Translations under genes and position numbers: made by a program | Notes under the pieces: model-generated | What the model saw: the letters and a program-made list of their open reading frames with translations, nothing else | The model's database searches: none | Told to the model about the DNA's origin: nothing | Part shown: one piece after another, positions 22,920 to 35,429 of the stretch | Layout of the letters: every line of letters begins with the position of its first letter | Numbering within the stretch: the stretch's first letter is position 1 | DNA from: Cephalopachus bancanus | Lineage: Eukaryota > Chordata > Mammalia > Primates > Tarsiidae | Assembly (NCBI GenBank): GCA_027257055.1 | Contig: JAPVLO010001012.1 | Coordinates: 62,001-126,000 of the forward strand | Direction of reading: 5' to 3' | Length of the DNA: 64,000 bases

Positions 22920-25540
22920 AAGATGTGAATTGCGCTTGTAGGTTCAATCACATAAGTTAGTTCACATGTCTGGTGTAGCAAAATATGGCTTAGATCAACA
23001 ATGTCTAAGGAAAAACAATATTGTTTGTGAGTAGAGAAAATAGAGATAAATTGAAGTTTGGGACTTCCAAAGTGGATGAGATTTATGGAGCAAGATTGGA
23101 AAAAAGAGGGAGTCACAAAGAAGGAGACAAACATCTCTGAATAAATGTTTATCTCAGATCCTTGAGAATTGGCGGGCAAGACTCTTGAAGATCTAACAGA
23201 GAATAGACACTGGAGAGTTGAGCAGAGATTAAAAAGGTCACACAGTGCACAGGAAACATTGAGGTCAAGCCTAATTAGAGTAAGGAAACCTTGTTAAAAA
23301 CCCTCAGTTTTCTGTTGAGACCCTAACAGCCGTGCATCAGAAATAAAACAAAACAAAACAAAAAACAAATGTAGAATAAGTGTTACATCAGGGAAGTAAA
23401 GGCAAAACAGAAAAATAGTAAAGAAAAATTGAAAAACATGCCTCAGCATAATTAAGGTGATCCTCTGGTAATTTAACTGCATGCCAAGGCAAAATATAAT
23501 ACTCCAGAGAAGAAGATTGCATAATCAAAATATTTCTTGAGATATCAGCAACAATGCATGCAGAGAAGAAATATGATCAGATATGTAAAAAGATAGAAAA
23601 AAATGAAGGTTAATGAAGTAATGAAACAGTCTATAAAAGTAGACACATGGTTCAAATACTAGAATTAGTACAAAATAATTTCAAAATAACTATAGATAAT
23701 GCTAAACAAAATAAAAGAAAGCATGGGAAAACTAAGAGAGATATCTTTTTAAAAGAAAAAGAATTTAGTTTAAAATTTTAATGTATATAAACATATCAAA
23801 TGGACATTCTATTACTTTGAAAGGCAATATCTGAAATTATGAACTTATTGGATTTTTTTAATATCAGATAAAAATAATAAGAAAAAGGATTAAGAAATGC
23901 AAAGAAACATCAACAGCAAAGATCCAGATTGAAACATAGAGAGAAAAAAAGAAAACACTAATCCAAAAATAAGGAATATATGAAATACAATAAAAGTCTA
24001 ACATATATGTAATCCAAATCATAGATAATAAGAGAATTAGTGGAGAGAATTAATATGTAAAAATGAATTACTAAAATAATTTGAAATCTGACAAAATGCC
24101 TCAATCTATAGTTTTTTAAAAATCAGCAAATAAGCAGGATAATGTGTCTAAAAAATGGAAACATACAATTCTGTAGCTAGCAAAATATTATTTAACAAAT
24201 AAAATGAAGTATAAAAATTTACAGTTGTATTAGAAACCTGTTTTTTCCAGTATATACAGATATATAGAATATACAGGATTATAATACATATACAGACATA
24301 CTAGATATACAGAATTATAATACTGTATAATTATATTTGTAACACATGGAAAATAAATTCCATAAATGTAACATAAGAGTTGGAGAGAGTTAAATGAGTT
24401 AAATTTTTGTATGATTCCTGTATTATTTGGGAAATAGTTAAAATTACTAATTAAAATAATGTATACTGTAGTCCCTTAGGTAATCACTTAATAATAATAA
24501 AAAAGGCATGAATAAAATATATCATAACAAAAAATAAGGAACACTTGATTAACCCCAAATAAGCAAAAAAAGAAGAAATAAACACAGAACAGATAAGCCA
24601 ATTTTTTTAAAAAAAGCAAGATAGTGGATTTTAACTATGACATTAATTATTTTCAGTTTGAGTGACCTATTCTCACTAATTGAAAGTAAAAGATTGTTAT
24701 AATGTTAAAATACTGTATGCTATTTCAATGAACATTTTAGATACAATAACAGAGAAAAGTTAAAAGTAAATACATGAAAAATGTACATTCAAAAACTATC
24801 CATAGAAAACTGTTGTGGCCTCATTAATAGGACAAGTATACTTTAGAAAATATGTTATGAAAAATGAAGGATATTTCATAAAAATAACTACAGGATCAAT
24901 TCAATAGGAAAATATAAAACTCAAATTTGTTTACATCTAGTAAATGGCCTCAAAATATATAAAGCATTAGTTTAAAAAGCAATAGAAAAATCCAAAATTA
25001 TAGTTGGCAATTTTAAAAGGCCTCTTTTGGTAATTGAAAAATAAGTAAACTAAACTGAATATGGATATAAAAGATTTAAATAGGGCCAGACATGGTGGCT
25101 AGCACCTGTAATCCCAGCACTTTGGGAAGCCAAAGCAGGAGGTTTGCTTGAGCCCAGCAGTTAGAGACCAGCCTAGTCAACATAGCTAGACCTCATCTCT
25201 ACAAATCAGTGGGGCATGGTGGCATGCACCTGTAGTCCCAGCTAACCAGGAGGCTGAGGCAGAAGAATCACCTAAACCCAGGAAGTCAAGGTTGTGGTAA
25301 CCTGTGGTCAAGGCACTGCACTGCAACCTGGGTGACAGAGTGAGACCCCAACTTAAAAAGAATTTAAATAAGACTGAAAAATCAATGAGACAAATTAATT
25401 TAATTGAAATATATAGACTATTGCATCCAACAACTGCAAAATACACATATTTGTATTCTGAATACACATGTAGTATGTACTGTAATAGAATATACCCTGG
25501 GACATAAATTAAGTCTCTAAAATTGCAAAAAGACAAGTGA
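22920..25540 (+). mobile_element. Host L1M: 5' UTR, ORF1 and start of ORF2 (decayed)
   Basis: First part of an old L1M that spans to 35.4 kb once younger insertions are removed. 23650-24100 resembles L1M/HAL1 ORF1 (caaatactagaattagtaca near 23653). 24800-25540 resembles the ORF2 endonuclease region (tatagactattgcatccaac near 25411, then acataaattaagtctc). An Alu interrupts it at 25084-25356. No intact frame. Confidence 0.65.
25084..25356 (+). mobile_element. AluJ-like SINE
   Basis: Diverged dimeric Alu (gggccagacatggtggctag...) with a reduced linker and a short A-poor tail. The flanking duplications aaagatttaaata and aaagaatttaaata differ by one base. It lacks the lineage-type hairpins, so it is an older copy. 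Confidence 0.9.
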
Positions 25541-26667
25541 TGTCAAAAAGATGGTAGACTAGGAAGCTTCAGGCCCCCATTCTACTATAGAAACATTTCA
25601 AAAAACAACCAGAGACTATCTAAAATAACTTTATAAAAGTTCTGGAAAACAGTGAAAGGTCTACAGCAACCAACAGAACACCCAATCAAGAAAAGTTACA
25701 TTCAAAATAGAAGATTTCATGATGTTTATATTCACCCTTGCCTCACCACCTCAACATGGCAGAGAGCAGTTTGATGCAAGTAGCAGACCAGATTCTAATT
25801 CCCTCTCTTAAACTAGAGGAAATATAGTGGGCTTTTTTTTTCAACATTTAAACCGGTTTAGGGGATGAATGAGAGATTAGTCTTTGTTTTACTTAACTCA
25901 GAGCTTAGATGGGAGAACCTGCATAGTTCACATGTAAGGTTAGGAAAAGCTATGGGAAGCAGAGGGTACTACTCAAGAAACCTGCAGGAGGACTTGCATA
26001 ATCATGTGGCAAGAGATTACAAGAACATGCAATTGAACATCTAAAGCCCTAGGAAGAAGCAGGAATGAGAGAGACTTTTGGGGAAATTAGAATATTTTAA
26101 AGTAGTCATATTCAAGGGACGGGGGTGGGTTAAAAGATAAAAGCACACATACAGGCCCAGAAATAAAAGCAGAGTCTCAAATGAGTATTTTTACACCATG
26201 TTCATAGAAACATAATTCACAAAAAACAAAAATGGAACTCCCATATGTCTATCAACAGATGATTGGATAAAAAATAATAGCATATTCATACAATGGAATA
26301 TTCTTAAACCGTATAAAGGAAGGACACTCTGACACTTGCTACAACATGGATGAAACTTAAAGACATGAGGCAAAGTAAAATAAACCAGACACTAAAGGAC
26401 AAATACTGAAAAATTCTATTTATATGAAGTACCTGAAGTTGTCAAGCTCATAAAGCCAGAAAACAGAATGGTGTTACCAGGAGCTAGAAATGAAGTAATT
26501 GATTAATGAGTATAGGGTTTCAGTTTGGGAAGATGAAAATGTTCTGGAGATAGATGGAGGTGATGGCTGCATAGCAATGTGAATTTACTTAATGTAATTT
26601 AACTGCACACTTAAAAATGGATAACAAGGTTAATTTTGTGTTATATGTACTTTAAAACAGCAAAAAA
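25540..26667 (+). mobile_element. Internally deleted L1 (5' UTR joined to 3' end)
   Basis: Inserted in the host L1M, whose ORF2 sequence stops at about 25540 and resumes at about 26668. The left side resembles an L1M/HAL1 5' UTR start (aaaagatggtagactagg near 25547). The right side (26190-26660) is an L1M ORF2 tail and 3' UTR. ORF1 and nearly all of ORF2 are absent. Possible duplications are gcaaaaagacaa (25526-25537) and gcaaaaaacaa (26661-26671). Confidence 0.6.
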
Positions 26668-27352
26668 CAATTGCAGATTTTATGTACAGTGTATGACTAA
26701 ATAAGAATTCAATAACAAAAACTAACTGAAAAGTGTACAAATGTGTGTAAACTAAGCAGCACAATTCTAATCAACTGATACGTCATGAATAAATCAGTGT
26801 AAAATTTAAAATATTTTAAACTGAATGATTATGAAGGTATATCACAATGTGTGAGATGCAGCAAAAGCTGGGAGATTATTTATAGTTTGAAATGCATACA
26901 TTAAAAAGAGAAAAATAAAGTTAATTATTTCCAACTCAAGAAGGGAGAGAAAGCATAACAAGTAAAACTTAAGAAAAATAGAGGAAAAAGCAACGTAAAT
27001 ATAATTCCATAAATAGAAACAGATATACAATAAAGAAATTCAGCCAAACTAAATATTCTTTTACAAACTTGAGAAACCTATAGCAAGATTCGTCAAGGAA
27101 TAGAGAATGCAGAAATTACCAATTTAGAAAATGGAAAACAATTCATCTTTAGGACTTTGCATGCATTAAAGGAAAAGAGTACCTTATATGCAACTTTGTG
27201 CTAATAAAGTTGACATATTAAGTGACTTGGAAAAATATTTTGGAAGACATCATTTGTTAAACACTGATACAAAAGAAAAAGAAAATCTACATAGTAAGAT
27301 AATTTATTAAAGCAATTGAATCTGCAGTTTAAAATCTTGCCACAAAGAAAAT
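26668..27352 (+). mobile_element. Host L1M ORF2, middle part
   Basis: This resumes the old ORF2: the attcaataacaaaaactaac region near 26708 follows the endonuclease segment seen at 25500. The final bases cttgccacaaagaaaat continue directly into 33360 onwards once the 6 kb L1 is removed. Confidence 0.7.
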
Positions 27353-27393
27353 ACTTTTTTTTTCATGTATGAAAGATTGGCTTTATTACTTTT
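27353..27393 (-). other. Short 3' transduced tail with its own polyadenylation signal
   Basis: On the minus strand the usual L1 3' end is followed by about 30 bases not shared with the L1 ends at 58190-58220, 22880-22905 or 1549-1600, and then by the A run. This extra piece carries AATAAA (27382-27387), 18 bases upstream of the A run. That is the expected pattern when transcription reads past the L1 end into source-locus flank. Confidence 0.6.
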
Positions 27394-27699
27394 CTTGTTT
27401 TAAAAAATATTTTATTTTAAAATTATGGGGTACAATTCAGGGCTAGGTATTCAAATATTCATTGTGGAGGTACCCTTATTGATGAGGTGTGCCCCCCTTC
27501 CCCAGGCAGATTCCCACTACTGTCAATGCCACCTCCCTGCCCCCCCACACCCCTGCAGTTTCCTGCTACTGTCAATCCTTTTCTTATATTATTACGATAG
27601 TTGTTCAAGGTCTGCTTATGAGTGAGAACATGTGATACGCAGTTCTTTGTTTCTGTGAAAGATCACTCAGTAATATAAACTCTAAGTCTATCCAGGTTG

Positions 27700-30600
27700 C
27701 TGTGAAGTTCATGATTTTATTCTTTTTTATGGCTGCATAATGTTCCGTTGTGTATACGTACCACATTTTTTAATCCAGTCCTCTTTTGATGGGCAGCACG
27801 GTTGGTTCCATGTTCTTGCTATTGTGAATAATGCTGCAATGAACATACATATGCAGCTATCTTTTTTTATAGAGTGAAATTCCAGGTATATTCCCAGTAG
27901 GGGAGATTGCAGGGTCATATGGAAGGTCAATTTTTCGAATTTTTAGGAATCTCCACACTGTTTTCCACAGAGGCTGTACTAGTTTATACTCCCACCAACA
28001 GTGTGGAAGTGTTCCCTTTTCACCACATCCTCTCCAGCATCTGTTATTTTTTGAGTTATTGATGATGGCCATTCTGACTGGAGTTAGGTGGTTTCAGTGT
28101 AGTTTTAATTTGCATTTCTGTGATGATTAGCAAGACTGAACATTTTTTCATGTATCTGTTGGCTGCTTATATGTCTTCTTTTGGGAAGTGTCTATGCATA
28201 TCTTTTGCCCACTTTGTAATGGGGCTGTGTGTTTTTTCTTTTCAGCATATTTGAATTCCTGGTAGATCCTAGATGTTAGGCCTTTGTCAGACATAGAGTT
28301 GGCAAATATTTTTTCCCAGTCTGTGGGCTGTCTCCCTGCTCTCTTGATGGTTTCTTTGACTTTGCAGAAGCTTGTCAGTTTGATGAGGTCCCACTTGTCT
28401 ATCTTATCTCTTATGGCATGGGCACTTGGGGTTTTCATCAGGAATTGGTTGCCGCTTCCATTTTCATAAGAGCGTGTCCTGCATTTTCTAACGTTCTTAT
28501 TGTTTGACGTTTTATGTTTAGATCTCTGATCCACTTAGAGTTGATTTTTGTGTATGGGGACAGAAAGAGGTCCTGTTCTAATCTTCTGCATGGGGTCAGT
28601 CAGTCTTCCCAGCACCATTTACTGAATAGGTTCTTGTCTCCCCAGCAATTGGTGGTGGAGTCTTTGTCGAAGATGAGTTGGTTGAGAAAATTAGATTTTG
28701 CTTCTGGAATCTCAGTTCTATTCCATTAGTCTATATGCCTGTTCTTGTGCCAATACCAGGCTCTTTTGATTATTGTAGCTTTATAATAAAGTTTAAAGTC
28801 TAGGAGTGTGATACCTCCTGCTTTGTTTTGTTTTGTTTGTTTGTTTGTTTGTTTGTTTGTTTTGCTGAGGATTGTTTTGACTTTTCGTGGTCATTTATGT
28901 TTCCATATCAATTCCCATATTTTTGTTTCTAGGTCCGAGAAGAATGTTGCTGGTAATTTGATGGGTATTGTGTTAAATCTGTAGATTGCCTTAGGTAGAA
29001 TGGATATCTTAACAATGTTGATTCTTCCAATTCATGGGCAAGAAATATTTTTTCACTTGGTTGTGTCATCTTTGAGCAGTGTTTTGTAGTTTTTATTGTA
29101 AAAATCTTTCATGTCTCTGGTTAAGAAGATCCCAAGGTATTTCATTTTCTTTTGTGGCTACTGTGAATGGAATTGTGCTTTTTATTTGAGTTTCTGCTTG
29201 TTTATTATTAGTGTATAGAAATGTGATTGTCTTTTGCACCTTTATTTTATACTATGAGACTTTGCCAAAGTCTTTATTAATGCAATGAGGTTTTTGACAT
29301 ATTCTCTTGAGTTTTCAAGGTATAGGATCATGTCTTCTGTAAAGAGGGATAACTTGATTTCCTCTTTTCCTATCTGGATACCACTGATTGCCTTTTCTTC
29401 TACGATTGCTCTAGTTAGAACTTCCAAAAGTATGTTGAACAGGAGGGGTGAGAGTGGGCATCCTGGTCTTGTTCCAGTTTTCAGCGGAAATGGTTCAAAT
29501 TTTTGTCTGTTTAGCAGTAAGCTGGTGTGAATGGTTCTTACTATTTTGAGGTATGGTCCATCTATGCCTAGATGTTCTAGGAGTTTTATCAAGAAGGGGT
29601 GCTGGATTTTATCAAAAGTTTTTCTGCATCTAATGATATAATCATGTTGTTTTTGTTTTTACATCTGCTGATGTATTTAAATATGTTTATGATCTTACTA
29701 ATGTTGAATCAGCATTGCATCCCAGGGATGAAGCCTACTTGGTCATAGTGGATGATTTTTGAGATGTGTTATTGAATCTGTTTTGCTAGGATCTTGTTGA
29801 GAATTTTAGCATGTATGTTCATCGATATTGGCCTGTAGCTCTCTTTCTTTGTTGCATCTTTACCTGGCTTGGATATCCATGTAATGTTAGCTTCATAAAA
29901 TGATTTGGGAAGAGTTTCATCTTTCTCAATCACCTGGAATACTTTCAATAGGATTGGTATCAGTTCTTCCTTGTATTGTTTTGTAGAATTGTGGTGGAAA
30001 GCCATCTGGTCCAGGGCGTTTATTTTTCTGTAGGAAATTTTCTTATGACATAGTCAATTTCCTGGATTATTGTTGGTCTATTTAGGGTCTCAATTTCTTC
30101 TTGTTTCAACCTGGTGAGGTTGTGTGATGTCAGAAAGTCTTCTATTTTCCTTAAGTTTTCAAGTTTGTTTCCATACAAGTGTACATAGCAATCTCTGATA
30201 ATCTTTTGTATTTCTTCAGGGTCAGTGTGGCTTCATCTTTTTTGTTTCTGATTGAGTGTATCTGGACTTTTTCTCTCTTTTTCTTGATCAGCCTAGCTAA
30301 GGGACCACCAATCTAGTTTACCCTTTCAAAAAAACCAGCTTTTTGTTTCATTGTTGTTCTGTATTATCTTTTTGTCTTCTATATCCCGAATTTGGGCTTT
30401 TATTTTGGTGATCTGGATTTCTCTGCTGAAGTTAGGGCTTTGGTGTTCTTGCTTTTCCAGTTTCCTTAGGTGTCTTGTTAGGCTGTTAACTTGTGACCTT
30501 TCCATTTTCTTCATATGTGTTTGTAGAGATACGAATTCCCCTCTTGCTACTGCTTCCATAGCATCCCAGAGGTTTTGGTAAATATTTCTTCATTTACATT

Positions 30601-31425
30601 TTTTCCAGGTATCTTTTAATCTCTGGTTTGATTTCCTTGTTACCCAGGAGTGCTTAGCATCATGCTGTTTAGTGTCCATGACTTTTTGGGTTTGGGGGGA
30701 ACTTTGTTGGTGTTGATATTTATTTTTATTCCACTGTGATCTGAGAAGGTGCATGGCAAAATTTCAATCTTATGAAATTTGTTTATACTTGATTTATGGT
30801 CAAGGATTTGGTCAATCTTAGAGTATGTTCCATGTGGTGATGAGTAGAATGTAAATTATATGGTTGTTGGGTGGAGTGTTCTGTAGGTATCAATTAAGTA
30901 CATTTAGTCAAGAGTCACATTGAGCTTCTGGATCTCCTTGCTGATTTTTTGTTTTGATGATCTGTCTAGGGTTGTGAGTGGGGTATTGAAGTCCCCACAA
31001 ATGATAGTGTTAGAGTCCATATCTTTTTTAAGTTTGGCTAGAAGCTGCTTTATGAAAGTTGGTGCTCCTGTGTTGGTTGCATATATGTTTGCAAAGGGTA
31101 TTTCTTGTTGATGAATTGAAACTTTTATCATTATATAGTGACCTTCTGTATATTTTTAAATTTTTGATAGCTTAAAAGATATTTTGTCTGATATTAAGAT
31201 TGGAACTCGTGCTTTTTTGTGTGTTCCCTTTGCCTGAAATTTTGATTCCCATCCTCTTACTTTGAGTCTGTGAGTGTGCTTTCTGGTGACATGAGTCTCT
31301 TGGAGACAATACATTGTTGCCTCATGACATTTTTTCCATTTTGCCATTCTATGTCTTCTCAGTGGTGCATTTAGTCCATTCACATTGAGGCTAATTATTG
31401 AAATGTGAGAGTTTATCCCTGTCAT
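27700..31425 (-). pseudogene. L1 ORF2 (endonuclease-reverse transcriptase), broken
   Basis: The protein would nick target DNA and reverse transcribe L1 RNA. The N-terminus starts at Met 31425 with the endonuclease motifs LNVNGLN and LQETH. The RT part is seen at 29242-29592, ending [13 protein letters not shown]. The usual F/YADD active site here reads FTED, so the first catalytic Asp has been lost. The C-terminal part lies at 28148-28534 and 27857-28072. Stops and shifts split it into at least six frames. Confidence 0.9.
28822..28864. repeat. (TTTG)n microsatellite inside L1 ORF2
   Basis: A run of about ten TTTG units (CAAA on the L1 coding strand). The equivalent region of the related copy near 37300 has instead a C run and T run, so the expansion arose in this copy. 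Confidence 0.95.
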
Positions 31426-31569
31426 GAGGTTCTTATAGAGTTTTTATTGTTTCTGTTTGTTTGTTGTCTCTATTTTGATTTTTGTGTTGATTCATGTGTG
31501 TTTTCAATCTTTTTCCTGTACTCTTGTGAAGAATGTTGTCATTCTTTTTTCCATTTCTTCTGTGTTTAA

Positions 31570-32408
31570 CACTTTCTTAAGTGTGTTTTGCTGGTCCAGA
31601 GGCTGTGTAAATTCTTAGGGATTGGATGTCTGGGAAATATTTTAATTCTTCCTCACTGATGCAGTTTGGCTTAGCTTGCTTGATTGAAATTGTTTATCTT
31701 TGAGAATTTTGAAGATTGGGCTCCAAGCTCTCCTAGCCCGAAATGTTCTGTTGATAAATCTGCTGTTATTCTATATGGTCTTCCCCAGTAGGTACTCTGA
31801 CCTTTTTCTCTTGCTGCCTTTAGGATTTTTTATTTCATACCTACTTTGTTTAGGATAATGACTGTGTGTCCAGGAGTTGTTCTTCTCATTTGTTGTCTTG
31901 CAGAGGTTCTCTGAATGTCTTGTGTTTGAATGGTCACATCACTGATGAGATGAGGGAAGTTTTCTTGAATAATTTCATGGAATATTTGTTCCAGGGTTGT
32001 CTCTATCTCTCTTTCTGCCTCAGGAAGTCCAATTACTCTTAGGTTTGGCCTTCTGAAATAATCACTCATCTCTTGAAGGTGTTGTTCTATCTTTTCAAGC
32101 TTCCTGTCTATGTTTTTGACAGTTTAGTTTAGTTCCATATTTTGGTCCTCAAGCTCTGAGAGTCTTTCTTCTACTTGGCTGATTCTGCTTTCCATGCTTA
32201 TCAGTTTGTTATTTATTTCATTCACAGTATTATTTACTGTTGCTATCTCAGTTATCAATTCCTTCATATTTTCCTTTTGTCTCTCCTCAATTCTGTTTAT
32301 TCTCTCTATTAATGTCTTCATATCTGGGTTTGTAGTTTGAGACCAGTCACTCTGGGAGCTCTTCATTTTTTGCATTGTGCAGTCTGTTTTCTCAGTGTCT
32401 GACTTCAC
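31570..32408 (-). pseudogene. L1 ORF1 (RNA-binding coiled-coil protein), broken
   Basis: The first recognisable Met is at 32408. An N-terminal coiled coil of heptad-like residues ends in RISQVEERLSELEDQNMEL and a stop at 32124. After it comes the RRM-type domain (RRPNLRVIGLPE), read at 31830-32069. Degraded C-terminal-domain sequence runs to about 31570. In life it coats L1 RNA as a trimer. At least two disabling stops are seen. Confidence 0.85.
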
Positions 32409-32569
32409 AGGGGTCTATGTGAGATCTATATTCTTCTTTTGGTTTTTCTACATTTTTGTAGATCACCCCCCCCCCCACATACTGTTTTCCCTCTTCTTTA
32501 ATTCTGTTGTTCAGGGATGGCAGGGTTGCTTTTACTTCTGTTTGCTCAGTCTCCTATTCTTCCTTATTT

Positions 32570-33349
32570 GAATCCTCTGACTTTGTTCAATTCTTAAGCT
32601 GGACTGTGGTTTGTGGACTGTAGTTTTTGCAGTTTTGAGATTTAATTGAGGGGGGAGCTGTGATTCAAAATTTATCTGCAGATTCCAGTATCCACCAACA
32701 GGTGTATGGGCACTCTGGATTCTACTTTTCACTGCCTTATAATCTGTCCATGCAGTGGGTGTATATGTTTGCTCCCTGGAAGCAAAATGAGGCAAGAAAA
32801 AGGGAAAGAATGGAAAAAGGAAGGGAGGCAAGAGGAAGGTTGATAGGGTGAAGAGTGAGTGGGGAAACAGACAGATGTACCAACTTAGGTCCCAATTTGG
32901 AAGCTGGGTGGAGCTAGGCAGAACTGGGCATGGCAATGCAGGGCTCTTCCTGATCCTGGGACAGAGAAAATGGCTGAAGTTGGTGTTTCCTCACTGGGTA
33001 GGGGGCTCTTCTCTCTCCACTGATCAGATCCAGAGTTCCAACTTATTCCCTATAACAGGTGATGCTGTGGGCCATGCACCACGTGATGAGAATCAGCTGG
33101 ATTCAGCAGCCTCTCCTCAGGAGAGTCCCGCAAATGATCTTGCATGCCCCCACTCCAACTGCAGGGTGGTGGGGGCTTGCAGTCAACCTCAGAGGGGTCC
33201 CTGGGTACATGAATCCAAGTCTCCCCTCAGACGGACTTTCACTCTCCCATCAGCACATGCCTACTCATGCAGAAAGTCTTTATGGACACTTGCTTTTGCA
33301 AAGACTCTCACAGTCCAACCTGTCTAGTTGCCATCTTAAGTTCCACCCC
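32570..33349 (-). promoter_or_regulatory. L1 5' UTR / internal promoter region
   Basis: About 780 bases between the 5' end and ORF1, more GC-rich than the surroundings. The 5' terminus carries AAGATGGC on the minus strand, the position of the YY1-type site that sets the start in primate L1s. Plus-strand frames of up to 159 residues here (32848-33327) are chance frames in GC-rich sequence. Confidence 0.7.
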
Positions 33350-35400
33350 CAAAGAAAATTCTAATTCTGAATAGTTTCACTGATAAATTCTTCCAAACAC
33401 TTAAGAAAAAAAAATAATGCTATTCTTGCATGAATTCTTACAGAAGAGAGAATGAAAAATGGAAACACTTTCCAACTCTTTGTATGAGGCTAGCATAGCC
33501 ATATTATAACTTGACTAGGATATAGCAAGAATGAAAGCCCTTGACCATATTAAACTTAGATGCAGATGTTTCAACAAAATATTAGCATTCTGTATACAAG
33601 GCATACTAAATTATGACCAAGTGGAATCTATTCAAAAAATGCAAGTTGGTTTTACAGTTGAAAATCAATCAATATAATTCTACACATTAACATAAAAAGG
33701 GAGGAAAATATGATTATCTCAATAGATATGGACAAAATAATGATAACATTCAATGCCCATTCATGATAAAACTCTCAGAATATTAGGAAAAGAATGAATC
33801 ATTTTTAATATAATAAATAATGTCCACTAGAATGTATAGGTATTATCCATTTTACTGGTAAAGTATTAAACACTTACCCCTGAGATTGCTACTAATCAAT
33901 GATGTCTACTACTATCATTTCGATTTTTATTGGCTGGAGGTTGTAGCCAATGCAATAAGACATTGAAAAAATTAAAAAAGAATCACAGAGATCTTGTCAG
34001 TGTAATTATAAAATCTTAAAAATATCTAGAAACTATTAGAATTAATAACATAATTTAGCCAAGTTGATGAATACAAGATCTACATAAAATGTCAGTTTTC
34101 CCATATACTGGCACCAAAGCTTAGAAATTTTAAATATAATACCATTTAAAACACTATTAAAATATTAAATATTTCACAAATATTTCTAAAGTAAGGTATG
34201 TAAGACTTCTGCACTGAAAACTACAATATATCACTGAGAAAAACTGATAACAACTTGAATAAATTCAAGGTCATGGATAAGAAGACTTCATATTGTTATT
34301 ATGTTGGTTATTCAAAAATTGATCCATAGATTACAATCAAAACCCTAAAAGGCTTTTTGGTTTGTTCAATGATATGATTTTAACATTAGTTTTGAAATAC
34401 AAATGGAAGAGAATAACCAAGACATTCTGAAAGAAGAGCAAAAGTGGAGGGTTTTTTTATTATCAGAGTTGTGATCTCCTATAGAAACAAGAAAGTGTGA
34501 TATTGACACAAGCATAGAAAATAGACCAATGAACCAGCTAAGAGAGTTCATAAACAGGCACACACCTATGTCAACCACCTAGTAGATGATAATGTTGAAA
34601 CTACATATCACTGTGGAAAATATGGTGTTTCAGTAAATGAAACTAGGTCAATTTGATGTCCATTTTTGGGATGAATTTTTTCAATTACATATCATTTTTA
34701 AAAGGCCAAATAAACAGAAGACCTAAATATCAAACGTAAAACAACAGAACATAAACAGAGAAGTATAAAAATATATTTATGACCTTGGAGGAGATATATA
34801 GTTTCATACAAAACACTAAGATTACTGATCATCAAGAAAAAATTGGTAGATTGAACTATATTATAATAAATTTTCTGTTCATCAAAACATACCAGTAAAA
34901 GAGTGAACAGGTAACTGACAAAGTGGAAGAAAGTATTCACAAAATATATCTCCTCCCCCAAAATTTAGATCCAGAATATATAAAACACTATATTCAAATA
35001 AATAGTAAAAGATAAACTATCCTATTTCAAAGTGGGCAAAAGATTTTAACAAGTGCCTCACAGAAATGATATTTAAATTGGCATTAGTTGTTGAGCTTCA
35101 TTAGCCATCAAGAGAAATCCAAATTAAAATTAAGGCGATATTTGTTAAAAGATACAAAATTACAGGTAGATAGGAGGAACAAGTTCTGTTACACTGTATG
35201 ATGACTACAATTAACAATAATAGTATATAATTTCAAATAGAAGGAATATATTTAGTGTTTGCAATGCAAAGAAATGATAAATGTTTGAGATGATACATAT
35301 GTGAATTACTCTGATCTGTTATAGACTATGTGTATCAAAACATTACTATGTACCCCATAAATATGCACAATTATTGACAATTAAAAAATAAAAATAGTAG
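33350..35400 (+). mobile_element. Host L1M: ORF2 C-terminal half and 3' UTR
   Basis: This resumes exactly where 27352 stops. It passes through the RT region (agtttcactgataaattctt near 33373; aatcaatcaatataattcta near 33663) to an L1MA/L1MB-like 3' UTR (acaattaacaataatagtat near 35209; taccccataaatatgcacaa near 35351). The frame is thoroughly broken. Confidence 0.85.
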
Positions 35401-35429
35401 TCCTCACTTAAAAAAATTGATACCACTAC

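Larger units (their letters stand above)
27353..33349 (-). mobile_element. Full-length lineage L1 (about 6 kb)
   Basis: A complete minus-strand L1: 5' UTR with an AAGATGGC start at 33330-33337, ORF1, ORF2, 3' UTR and polyadenylate (T run 27355-27363). The perfect 10-bp target-site duplication caaagaaaat lies at 27343-27352 and 33350-33359, and the flanks join into one L1M ORF2. It is the youngest-looking long element here, but both reading frames are broken, so it is inactive. Confidence 0.95.

Noticed and set aside
32848..33327. A 159-residue plus-strand frame.
   Set aside because: It lies antisense in the GC-rich 5' UTR of the minus-strand L1, where stop codons are rarer; it shows no domain.
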